Positions 1 through 11,618 of a DNA stretch of 64,000 bases are shown here, one piece after another (position 1 is the first letter of the stretch; the number at the start of each line of letters is the position of its first letter). Source of the stretch: Microglena sp. YARC (Eukaryota; Chlorophyta; Chlorophyceae; Chlamydomonadales; Chlamydomonadaceae). The stretch is taken from positions 96,687,232-96,751,231 of the forward strand of contig CM039462.1 of assembly GCA_022414725.1 (NCBI GenBank), read 5' to 3'. The translations under genes were made by a program, and so were the position numbers. Below the pieces are notes generated by a model. The model was not told the origin of the DNA, did not search any database, and saw nothing but the letters and a program-made list of their open reading frames with translations.

Positions 1-1046
1 GCAGACCCATGTTCCGGTTGTAGATGTCCATAGCATAGAGTCACAAATCGCTAAGGGGAAGGCTCGGGTTAGAATGAATCAAAAGAATGTGGTGTCGAAG
101 CAATAGTGGTGGGTGCAGACAATGCCAAAGACAACAAACTGTGGTGTAGACAAAATGGGTGCAACACGATGTGGGTGGTGAGGAATGGCCTGGTGGGTGC
201 AGACCGACAATGTGGGCTCGCTAAAGACCGAATAAGGAAGTGTGGTGGCAAGAACAATGTGGTTTGTATAAGACATATGTGGTAAGATTGTGGCCTGGTC
301 TCGTAGACAATAGGGTGGGTGCAAGACAATGTGCGGTGTAGGAACAATAGGCCAAGGTTGGGTGGGCCAGCACATGTGGGGTGTAGACAGAATCTAGATC
401 AGTAGGCAGAGGGGTAGTGCAGGGACAATGTGGGTGTAGAAATAGGCGGTGCTAGACAATGTGGGTGTTATGAACAGAATCCAGGGGGTGGGTGCAGACA
501 AATGTTGGGTGTAGGAGTAATAGGGGTTGGGGTGTGCATGACATATGTGGGTTGTAAGACTTAATATGGGGGTGGTGCAGCAAGATGCGGTATAGATCAT
601 AGGGGTGGCAGACAATAGGGGTGGGCAGACAAGTGGGTGTGGACAATAGGGGTGAGTGTGCAGACATGTGGGTGTAACAAGGTGGTCGAAGACATGTGGG
701 TGGTAGACAATAGGGTGGTGCAGACAATGTGGGTGTGTAGACATGGGGTCGGTGTCAGAGCAATGTGTGGCGGGATAACAATAGGGTGGGTGAGACATGT
801 GAGTGTAAGACAATAGGGGTGGGTGGCAGACAATGGGGTGTAACAATAGGGTGCAGCAATGTGGGTTAGACAATAGGGGTGGGTCAGACAATGTGGTGTA
901 TGACAATATGGGGGCAGACAATGTGGGTGTAGACAATAGGGGTGCAGAACAATGTGGGTGTAGACAATAGGGGTGGTGCAGAACAATAGTGGGGCTGTAG
1001 ACATAGGGGTGGTGCATGACAAATATGGGTGTAGACATAGGTTGGG
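1..1046. repeat. Degenerate GT/GA-rich minisatellite, unit about 33 bp
   Basis: Alternating blocks of the form ACAATGTGGGTGTAG and ACAATAGGGGTGGGTGCAG recur throughout. Units differ mainly by 1-2 base insertions and deletions, the pattern left by unpolished long reads. Open frames here are repeat artefacts. No splice site or gene is recognisable. The array runs into an assembly gap. Confidence 0.85.
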
Positions 1047-2046
1047 NNNNNNNNNNNNNNNNNNNNNNNNNNNNNNNNNNNNNNNNNNNNNNNNNNNNNN
1101 NNNNNNNNNNNNNNNNNNNNNNNNNNNNNNNNNNNNNNNNNNNNNNNNNNNNNNNNNNNNNNNNNNNNNNNNNNNNNNNNNNNNNNNNNNNNNNNNNNNN
1201 NNNNNNNNNNNNNNNNNNNNNNNNNNNNNNNNNNNNNNNNNNNNNNNNNNNNNNNNNNNNNNNNNNNNNNNNNNNNNNNNNNNNNNNNNNNNNNNNNNNN
1301 NNNNNNNNNNNNNNNNNNNNNNNNNNNNNNNNNNNNNNNNNNNNNNNNNNNNNNNNNNNNNNNNNNNNNNNNNNNNNNNNNNNNNNNNNNNNNNNNNNNN
1401 NNNNNNNNNNNNNNNNNNNNNNNNNNNNNNNNNNNNNNNNNNNNNNNNNNNNNNNNNNNNNNNNNNNNNNNNNNNNNNNNNNNNNNNNNNNNNNNNNNNN
1501 NNNNNNNNNNNNNNNNNNNNNNNNNNNNNNNNNNNNNNNNNNNNNNNNNNNNNNNNNNNNNNNNNNNNNNNNNNNNNNNNNNNNNNNNNNNNNNNNNNNN
1601 NNNNNNNNNNNNNNNNNNNNNNNNNNNNNNNNNNNNNNNNNNNNNNNNNNNNNNNNNNNNNNNNNNNNNNNNNNNNNNNNNNNNNNNNNNNNNNNNNNNN
1701 NNNNNNNNNNNNNNNNNNNNNNNNNNNNNNNNNNNNNNNNNNNNNNNNNNNNNNNNNNNNNNNNNNNNNNNNNNNNNNNNNNNNNNNNNNNNNNNNNNNN
1801 NNNNNNNNNNNNNNNNNNNNNNNNNNNNNNNNNNNNNNNNNNNNNNNNNNNNNNNNNNNNNNNNNNNNNNNNNNNNNNNNNNNNNNNNNNNNNNNNNNNN
1901 NNNNNNNNNNNNNNNNNNNNNNNNNNNNNNNNNNNNNNNNNNNNNNNNNNNNNNNNNNNNNNNNNNNNNNNNNNNNNNNNNNNNNNNNNNNNNNNNNNNN
2001 NNNNNNNNNNNNNNNNNNNNNNNNNNNNNNNNNNNNNNNNNNNNNN
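1047..2046. other. Assembly gap of exactly 1000 N
   Basis: An uninterrupted run of 1000 N, a round number typical of a scaffolding gap of unknown true length. Different satellites lie on the two sides. Confidence 0.99.
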
Positions 2047-5000
2047 ACATTATTAATTCGGCGCTTATGTTTTAGAACTTTCCAGCTACCGTGAACTGTC
2101 ACTGGTACCGAGATGTCCTGCAGTCGTCATTTCACATTTAGATGTCGCGCATGATTGTTTTCAGAATTTCCCATTACTTGAACGGTCATTAAGATCGCTG
2201 CAGATGTCATTTCCATTATAATGTCGTTATGTTTTCAGAACTTTCCCCATAGGGTGAATGTATTACCAGATCTGCAGGTGTCATTTCAGACATTATATTC
2301 CGCATGATGATTTTCAGAACTTCCCTATAGACGGTGAAGTCAATTTACCAGATTCTTTTGCAGCTCGTCATTTCACATTAGTAATCCGCATATGTTTCAA
2401 GAACTTCCCACTACTGAAACGTCACTTACCAGACTGCGCAGGCGTTCATTTCAAATTATAATTCGCGCATATGTATTTCAGAACTTTCCCTTACCTTGAA
2501 GTCACTTACGCAGGATCCTGCAGGGTCGTCATTCGGTCACATTAATACATGTCCGCATAGATGTTTTTAGAACTTTCGACTACGTGGACCGTAGTAAGAT
2601 CGCTGGCAGGCGTCATTTACATTATACTTCGCATATGTTTTAGAATGTTTGCCCAGCTGACCTGAACGTACTTACCAGATTCCTGCAGGCGTCTTGGTAT
2701 TCAAATATATTGATTGCCGCATGATGGTTTTCAGTAACTTGTCCCACTACTGAAAGTAGACTGGTAATACCAGATCCTGCAGCTTGTCATTTCACGATTA
2801 TTGATTGCGCATATGTTTTTCCGAATTTGCCCTACTGAAGTCAACTTACGTTCAGTATCTTTGCAGATGGTCATTTCACATTATATTCGCATATGTTTTT
2901 CACGTAACTTTCCCACTACTTGAATCGGTGCTTAAAGATATGCAAGTCGTCATTTCACATTGATAATTCGCATCTGGGTTTTTTTAGAACTTTCCACTAC
3001 TGGACGCGTCACTGTACCAGACCTGGCGGCGCGTTCATTTAACTTATACGTTGCTATGTTTTTTCAGAACTTTGCCCACGTACAGTGATCGTCAATTACC
3101 AGATCGCTGCAGTCGTATTTCAATTATATTCCGGACATATGTTTTAGAACTTTCCCAGCTAACCTGAACGTCACTGATACGAGATCCTGCAGAGTCGTCA
3201 TTTTACATTATAAATTCCGCATATTGTTTTTAGAACTTTCCCCACTACTTGGAAGTCCTGTACAGATCTGGGCATGGCGTCATTTACATTTATTGTTCGC
3301 ATTATGTTTTAGAACTTCCAGTACCCTGAACGTCATTACCAGATCCTGCAGTTAGTCATTTCACATTATAATTTCCGCTGATGTTTTAGAACTCTTTCAC
3401 GCACTAACTGAAGTCCTATTACAGATTGCAGATGTCGGTCTTTCCATTAATAATTCGCTATGTTATTTTAGCAGCTTTCCCCTATGGACGTCACTGGTAG
3501 CCAGATTTTACCTGGCGGCGTCATTTTCACTTAATAATTCAGAGTATTTTTAGAATTTGCCCACTACTCTGAAGGTACTTACAGATCCCTGGCAGTCGTC
3601 ATTTCACATTATAGATTCGGCCTAATAGTTTTCCAGAACTCTTCCCTAATACATGAGTCATAGGTGACCAGATCCTGGGCGTCATTGTGTTCACATTATA
3701 ATTCGGCTAGTGTTTTACAGATGAACTTTCGCGACACTGACTGGCAAACGTCACTTAGCCAGACCCTGACGAGGCGTCATTTACATTATATCTTCCGATA
3801 AGTAGTTTATCAGAGACCTGTTGACCCTTGCTTTAACTAACTGAGTCGTCACGTGTACAGATCTTGCAGTCGTCATTTTCACATTATAATTCGCATATGT
3901 TTTTCCAGAACTTTGCCCGACTACTGTGAACGTCATTACAGATCGCTGCAGTCAGTCATTATATCACATTGATGATTCCGCATATGTTTTCCGCAAGATC
4001 TTTCGCCGTGACGTTGGAACGTGCATTCGAGATTCTGCGATGTCATTTAATTTATAAGTGTCGGCATAATGTTTTTAGAACTTTCCCACTATGTGACTGA
4101 CGTCAGAGCTGTACGAGATCCTGCGTCGCGTCATTTCCCATTATAATTCCGCATATGTTTTTTTAGGAACGCTGTTCCACTAGTGGACGTCAGTGTAGCC
4201 AGGATACTGCAGGCGTGCAGTTATTTGCCATTGGATGAGCTTCGCTAGTGTTTTTCACAACTTGTGCCCAGGCTACCTGAAGTCACTTCTAGGAAGGTCC
4301 TGGCAGGGCGTATGTGTTCACATTATATTCGCGGATTGTTTGTTTCGTGATGATCCGCCGACTACTGAGAGGTCACGTTACCAGATCCTGCAGTCGTCAT
4401 TATCAAGTTATAATTCGTATGTGTTTTTTTAGACTTTTCCCCTACCTGGACGTCAACTTACCCAACTGCAGCGCGTCATTTTCACGATTATCTTCGCATA
4501 TTGTTGGTTCCAGAAGACTTTGCACGGACTACTGAGACGTCACTGGTAGCAGATCCTGCTAGTCGTCATTTACGAATTGGTAGATTCGCATATGTTTTTG
4601 CAGAACTTTCCCATTACCTGAAAGTAGCTGTACCAGATCTGAGTACGGTGCATGTTACTATTATAATTCGCAGTATGTTGTTCGCAGCACTTTCCCACTA
4701 ATGAACCTGGTAGCTTACCAGGATTCCTGCAGTGTCATTTCACATTATATACCTCAACTTAGCATATGTTTTTTAGAATTTCACACTACTTGTGACGTTC
4801 ATTACCAGATCTGGCACACCTGCAGGCTGTAGGACAATTGGAGCAGACTTAATGACGAGTATGTGCGCATGATGTTTTTCAGAACTTTGCCCACTACCTG
4901 AACCCGTCATGTTACCAGATCCTGCAGGTGTCAATTTCAAATTATAGATCTATTCCGCAATAAGATGTTTTTTATTCGAATTTTTCCCCACTATGACGGT

Positions 5001-8000
5001 TCACTTAACCAGCCTGCCCCAGGCGTCATTTGGACTTGCGCCTGCGATTTCACAGTTAGATCCTAACCGCCCATATTGTTTTCGGGAGTTGCCGCACTAC
5101 CTGAACGTCACTCCAGATCCTGCAGTCCATTTACACATTATAATTCCGCATATGTTTTCAAAGGCGGAAAAAACTTTCCCCTGAACTAACCTTGAACCGT
5201 CACTTTTTTCCGGATCTGCAGTCGTCATTTCACGATTGATTAATTCCGCATATTGTTTTTTAGCACTTTGCACTACCTAATTGGACGTCACTGGTAATGA
5301 AGTCTGAGGCGTCAGATTTTGTATTGAATTCCGCATATGTTTTCAGAATTTGCCTGACTACCTGACCGTCACTTAACCCCGGATCCCCTGCGTCGTATTT
5401 CACATTATAATTCAGCGCGCTATGTTTGTTCAGGAGACTTTCCTAGTAAGCCGTGTACGTCTATCCTGAGTGTCAGTCAGTGTTCACATTAGGATCATAA
5501 TGTCCGGCTGTGTTTTGTACGCCGATTTCCAGCACATACTGGAAGAGTCATTGTGTAGCTAGTATAGGTCAGGCGTCATTTTCACATTATACTTCCGATT
5601 GTTTTTACAGAACTTTCCCCACTACTGAACGTACTTATCAGATTCCTGGAGGCGTCATTTCATTATATATTGCCGCAATGATGTTGTTTCAGAACTTTTG
5701 CCATACTGAAGTCATTAACAGCAAGATTGCAGTCGTCCATTATATATTCCGAGCATATGGTTTTCAGAACTTTTCCCCATACTTGCAACGTCACTTACAG
5801 ATCCTGCAGTCGTCATTTCACTATTCCGCATATGTTTTCAGGACTTTCCCAGCTAACCTGAAGTCCACTTACAGATTCCTGCAGTCGTCTAGTTTCGTCA
5901 GCGTTAGTAATTTATGTTGTTGAGAACTTTGCACCACTATGGAGTCACTGGGCGAAGATTGGCGGTCGTCATTTGCTTATTTTTTCCATACCGTTTTTCA
6001 GAACTTTGACCACTGTCTTCAGAATGACGTGAGAACGTCATTAATACTAGAGGTCTGCAGCAGTGCATTTCAACATTAGTAAGATTCCGCAGATATGTTT
6101 TTCAGATTTCCCCACTACTGAACGGTCACTTAACAAGGATCCTGCTGCAGGTCTTCGTCATTTCAGCATTATAATTCGCAGTGTAGTTTTTAGAATTTCC
6201 ACTTGATCGGACGTCAGACTCTACAGACCCTGTGCAGGCGTGGTATGTTCAGAATTATACTTCGCATATGTTTTTCAAGAACTTTGCCCACCTCCTGAAC
6301 GTCACAATTTAACCCAGATCTGACAGTAGTCATTTCACATTTAATTCCGCATAATGTGTTTCAGATCTTTCCCACTACCTGAACGTCACTCGTACAGATC
6401 CTGCCAGTCGTCATTTCACATTACTAATGGTCCGCATATGTTTTCAGTAGCTTCCCCCCCGCACTACCTGAACGTGCACTTACCAGATACCTGCAGTCGT
6501 CCATTGTCACATATTATTCCGCAATGATGTTTTCAGAACTTTCCCCACTAGTGGAACGTCACTTACCAGATCTGCAGTCGGCCACAGTTTCAACCACGTC
6601 TTTCAGCGATTATAATTCCCGCATGATGTTTTCAATGATTTTCCCACTACCTGAACGGTCGCACTTACAGATCCTGGCAGGCGTCATTTCCATTAATAAT
6701 TATTCTTCGCGCATATGGTTGTTCAGAATTTTGGCCCACTATGAACATTCACTTACCAAGACTCTGCAGGCGTCATTTCAAAACATTGTTATAATTCATA
6801 GCATTCCGCATATGTTTTCAGGGAACTTTCCATACTGAACGGTACCTGCGCGTCACTTCAACCATTATACATGGCGCGGCATATAAGTTTTTCAGAAGTC
6901 GTCATTCACTTGACCTGAGACAGGATCACATTACATTGCGGTATGTGTATTTTTAGAATTTCTTCCCCACTACTGGACGTCACTTACAGACCTGCAGGCG
7001 TATTTCACATTATACTATATTCGCATATGTTTTCAGAACTTTGCCCACTACCTGAACGTCACTTACCAGATCCTGCAGTCGTCATTTCGAACATTTATGG
7101 GAATTCGCATATGTTTTCAGATCTTACGCACATACCTTGTGGACGTCACTTACCAGATCTAGGTGAGCAGGCGTTTGCATTGTACTCTATTAATGAATTG
7201 CCGCATAATGTGTTTCAGAACTTCCCCACTACCCTGAACGTCACTTACGGAGGTAGATCTGAGTGAAGATTACTGACCAGTCGTCATTTCACATTATACA
7301 TTCCGCATATGGTCGGCTTTTCAGAACTTTCCCCCACTACCTGAACGTCACTTACCAGATCCTGCAGTCGTCATGTCTTCACATTAGGTATATAATTCCC
7401 GCATATGGCGTTTTCAGAAGATTTACTACTTGGCTGGATCGTCACTACCAGATCCTTGAAGGCGTCATTTCACAAATTGGCCGCATATGTTTCAAGAGAC
7501 AACCGTACTTTGACTTCACTGACCTGAATTGGAGGCGTCATTTCACATTATAGGATTGCGATGGGTTGTTTTCTAGGAACTTGTGGGCGAACACAGTACC
7601 ATTGAGAACGTCACTTACTAAGATCCTGCAGGCGTCGTAAGATTTCACATTAATAATTACCGGCATATGTTTATTTCAGAACTTTCCCCATACTGAACGT
7701 CACTTACCAAGAATCCGCAGTCGTCACTTCGCAGTTACTATAATTCCGCATATTGTTTTCAGAAAACTTTCCCCAATACCTAACGTCACTTACCAATTGC
7801 AGATCGGTCATTTCAACATTATCCTCGGTGCGGATTCCGCATATGTTTTCAGAACTTTCCGCCCACTACCTGAACATCATTACCAAGATCCTGCAGGGGC
7901 GTCAATTTCACATTATGAATTGCCCGCGATATGTTTTTCAGAACTTTCCCCACTACTCGAATGCATTACGAGATCCTGCAGCGGGCGTCATTTGCACATT

Positions 8001-8660
8001 ATACTAGGTCCGCATATGTTTTTAGGAACTTTCCCCACTACCTGAACGTCACTTACCAGATCGCTGCAGTCGTCATTATCAACATTATAGATTCCGCATA
8101 TGTTTTCAGAACTTTTCCCATACACTGACCTGAACATCACAATCATTACCAGATTCCTGTCAGGCGTCATTTCACGATTATTCCGCAATATCCGCATATG
8201 TTTTCAGAACTTTCCCACTACCTGAATGCCATTTACCAGATCCTGCAAGGGCGTCATTTCACATTATAATTCCGCATAATGTTTCAGAACTTTGCCACTA
8301 GCGCTGAACGTCACTTATCCAGATCCTGCAGTCGTCATTTCACATTATAATTCCACGCATATGTTTTTTCAGAACTTTCCCCACTACCTGATGTCACGTA
8401 CCCAGACTGGCAAGTCGTATTTCGCACAGTATAATCCATATGTGTTTGTCAGACTTATCCCCATACTGTGGACTGGAGGTGCACTTCAGATCTTTGAGTC
8501 GGTCAATGTAGACACTTATAATTCGCATATGTTTTCAAGAACTTTCCCCACTACTGAACGTCACTTACCAGATCCTGCAGTCGTATTCTTTCAACATTAT
8601 AATTCCGGGCATATGTTTTTCAGAACTTTTCCCACATAGCATATGTTTTTCAGGCTGTCA
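2047..8660 (+). repeat. 78-bp satellite whose unit looks like the start of a P450 exon, about 80 copies
   Basis: The late, cleaner units read ATATGTTTTCAG then an exon-like stretch translating as FPHYLNVTYQILQ. The first intact P450 exon downstream (near 11.27 kb) reads CLDIRFQILQAFF at the matching place. DNA and protein therefore suggest the unit is an acceptor site plus exon start of the same P450 gene. 78 bp is 26 codons, so frames stay open across units. Early units (2-6 kb) are full of indels and later ones are nearly clean. The P450 link is inference. Confidence 0.75.
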
Positions 8661-8689
8661 ATTACCAGATTTGCAGCGTCATTTAACAA

Positions 8690-9450
8690 TAGAAATAGCA
8701 CCCGCACGTAACATTATGTATTCACTTACGTAAATAATATTTATGCAAATTATTAATAGCAGATACATAACACAGATGTATTCACTTACGTAATAATGTT
8801 GTGTATTTGCTACATTAGAATAGCACATACATTTAACATGAATTGTCACATTACTTCTACGTAAAATAGTATTTCATTCACATTTAGAATAGCGTATTCT
8901 TAAAACATTATGGATTTTTCAACTGAATGTAAATAATATTATTGATATACATTAGAATAGCACATACATAAACATGATTTATTCACATTATAATAGCACA
9001 TCCGTAAACATTATTTTATTAACTTTGCGTAATAATTAGGGAGTTATTTGCATTAGAATGCAGTGTACGTAAACATTCATTAGGGAATGTAACTTGTGCT
9101 TAAAGAAGATTTATTCACTATGAAGAATATTCATCGTACGTAAAATTATTTATTAACCTTGCGTAAATAATCCATTCGATTTGCATTTCAGACTAGCACT
9201 GAGCATCTACAAATAAACATTATTTATTCACTGATGACACCACAAAGGCATTTATTGCACATTAGCAGATAGGCACGTACGTAAACATTTATGTATTCCA
9301 CTCCAAAATAATATTCATCTCGCATTAGATGATAGCACTAGTGAACATAATTTATATGCCTGGCACGTACGACTGAATCACGCACAAAACATTATTTCAC
9401 ATTAGCGAAAGCGCTCATTACATACAAAATATGTCTTCACAGTATCAGGG
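8690..9450. repeat. AT-rich tandem repeat (CATTAGAATAGCACATACGTAAACATTATTTATTCAC type)
   Basis: Recurring blocks ATTAGAATAGCACATAC, GTAAACATTATTTATTCAC and TTACGTAAATAATATT with many indels. The same repeat resumes at 11.14-11.26 kb directly before the first P450 exon, so it probably lies in the intron before that exon. No genes. Confidence 0.8.
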
Positions 9451-10961
9451 GGATCAAGAAGTAATGTTTTTTAGACACACACGCACTGAAGTTTTATTTT
9501 GCCCTTACCCCCGCCACCCCCCCCCCCCATTTGGGCTTAAAAGGCAATATCGTCTTTATCTCACCATAATAATTATGCAATGAAAGTAGTTTAGGTGCAT
9601 ACTAAGCGCTCTTGCGTGAGCTCTATCAGTGTTAGTCATCTAAAAATTGGTTTTGGCTTATGTATAAGCTAGAGTGTATAAGCGTCCACTGGCCTGCCAC
9701 ACCGACTGGGCACTGGCACAACCGCTCCGCCCAAGACAAGTACTTTGTAATATATTAGGTAGCTGCACTCAGCTGCACTAGTGGTTTAGTTTTTCATCTG
9801 GCTATTAATTACAATTTTAACAAAGTGTAGTCATGGAAATACTAGCTCAGTACAGAGGCCGGTCTTAGGGAGGGAGACTCATGAGGATATTTCAACGGTG
9901 TGCGGGCCAAAGGGGTCTTAGGCAGTGAAACACTTCTCCTCAACCGACAGCGACACCAGTCATGATTGAGTACCAGTTAGATTTTGTCTAGCCTGATCCA
10001 GTTTAAAGTTGGCAGGCTATCTATATTTGCGCTTATGGGGCTAGGACTTGAGATCATTGCGGACACCTATACTGATCGGATGGGCATTTTGGCTGTAAGC
10101 CCAGCAGTTTTTGTTTTTTTTTGTGCCTATCAATTCTTAAACTATGGCGACAGCAAGTTTGGTGGAGACACCGAAGTGGCTTAACAGACTTGGAGTGGGG
10201 GAAACGGCTAACTTGGTTGGCCGCCTTGGCTGCCATGCACCTGCTTTGCTGGACCTGGTGCGACTTAAGGCTTGCCTTGTTGCTGGGAGGGGAGGTGGAC
10301 CACGGCATTGCAGGATGTTGCAAGTTGTCGTCAAGGGCTCGGCTGCGGAAGGCGCCTCGGCTCGAGTTGTGGGGGGATTTGGCTGGGCTGCTCTAGCCGT
10401 CGACTCAGCCCTGAGGACGTTGAAAGCATCGCGCTGCAAGCCCTGGCTTGACCTTTGACTTTCTGTGTTCATCGTGTGCTGTAAGCAGCGCGATTCCTGC
10501 TGCTTAATGCTTCAACTGCTAGATGTAAGTCGGGAACTTCGTCGGCTCTGGTAGTGAAGTTCTGTGTAGTTTGGCGTCAGACTGGATGTACCTTCTCCAG
10601 TACATCCACTTAATTAGCTAGTGGTCTAGATCGAGCATCGATTGAAGAATTCGTAATCGCTTATCGTCGAGGCGTTATTCGAATGGTGTGTGGATAGATT
10701 CGGTTCGATTCTCTGGACCACGACCGAAGAAGTTTGTGAAGAAATGTTTTGAGAATCGGCCTCGATCCTCAGCAAGTTCCCCACTGACGCATGCTTTGGG
10801 GACCCCCCCCATATCTCCAGCCCCCTGACACTTTTCGCCACTTTTTCAACGGTTTCGGGGTTATCGACAAATCGGAGACGATTAACAGCGGCGCTCACAT
10901 AGCGTTTTGATGGCCCCCGACCGAGTAGTTCACTTAAGTAAACGACAACAAGTCCTAGTGC
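9451..10961. other. Non-satellite segment interrupting the AT-rich array
   Basis: Single-copy-looking sequence between two blocks of the same AT-rich array, which makes it a candidate insertion of about 1.7 kb together with the repeat-A copy at its right end. It has a C-run near 9.52 kb. Short open frames near 10.0-10.46 kb (plus) and 10.63-11.0 kb (minus) have no recognisable domain and partly overlap repeat A. I see no supportable gene. Confidence 0.4.
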
Positions 10962-11141
10962 AGCGTCGCAAGCGAACGCCAGAAAAAGAAAGGTGGCAAC
11001 GATGGAGCTGATCAAAGCGAGTTAGTTACGCGACCGTTGGATGACGTGTCAGATGGCTTCAAGTTTTTTCGTTTTTTCGTCGACGGAACAATGGGTTTAA
11101 CATGGGGCTCCCCGTCCTTGAGAGGGGGCTCCGCCAAAAAC
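10962..11141 (-). mobile_element. Dispersed repeat A, degenerate copy
   Basis: Starts with GCAGCGTCGCAAGCG and ends GGGGGCTCCGCCAAAAA. It matches the 60.04-60.25 kb copy in the same orientation and the 24.33, 31.83 and 17.96 kb copies in reverse. The family is about 200 bp with one end TTTTTGGCGGAGCC. No coding capacity, so probably a non-autonomous element; class unknown. Confidence 0.7.
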
Positions 11142-11254
11142 AATATTATTCACATTAGAATAGCACATGCGTAAACATTATTTATCGCATACATAAACAT
11201 TATGTATTCACTGATGATACATAAAGAATGTGTATTCACATTAGAATAGCACAT
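11142..11254. repeat. Continuation of the AT-rich tandem repeat
   Basis: Carries the same ATTAGAATAGCACAT and GTAAACATTATTTAT blocks as 8.69-9.45 kb and runs directly into the first recognisable P450 exon. Confidence 0.75.
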
Positions 11255-11618
11255 ATGAAAATATTTCCGTCTGCCTCGACATCAGGTTCCAGATCCTTCA
11301 AGCCTTCTTCCAGGAGATGTTGGCCAAGTCTGTCAAGCGGGGCTGTACCGCCTCCTGATGACGACATTCACCCTAGCTTGCCCAACTGGTCCGACTGCGC
11401 GACCCGTGACCGCAAAAATGATGGACCTTACCCAAGCACCTACTGGCTGAGCTGGGCTCGTTCATGTGGCTGGTTACGAGAGCACTGCACATGCCTGTCT
11501 TGGGCGCTGGTTGTGCTTAGGCCTGCCCGGAGGCGCAGAGGCAGCTGTGGGAGGAAGCTGGAGAAGGCTGGGTGTTCCGTCAAAAGTTCCCCAGAGGGTT
11601 GGCGATGGCAGAAAATTT
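11255..11618 (+). CDS. P450 exon with I-helix (copy 1)
   Basis: Reads CLDIRFQILQAFFQEML, then after small indels LHPSLPNWSDCATRDRK, DLTQ..LLAELGSF, AGYEST and LSWALVVL, then PEAQRQLWEELEKAG. At least three reading-frame jumps are needed. The donor is ATTT/GTAAGT at 11619. The start is approximate because the upstream side is satellite. Confidence 0.85.

Noticed and set aside
597..2102. Frames of 300-500 codons
   Set aside because: They run through 1000 N of an assembly gap.
2047..8660. CRISPR-like regular repeat
   Set aside because: Contiguous tandem units without unique spacers, in a eukaryotic context.
10137..10472. Overlapping 90-110 codon frames on both strands
   Set aside because: No domain, no conserved motif, mutually overlapping. 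I could not choose one.
10626..11015. 129-codon minus-strand frame starting with a hydrophobic stretch
   Set aside because: Its first part is repeat A, and the rest matches nothing I recognise.
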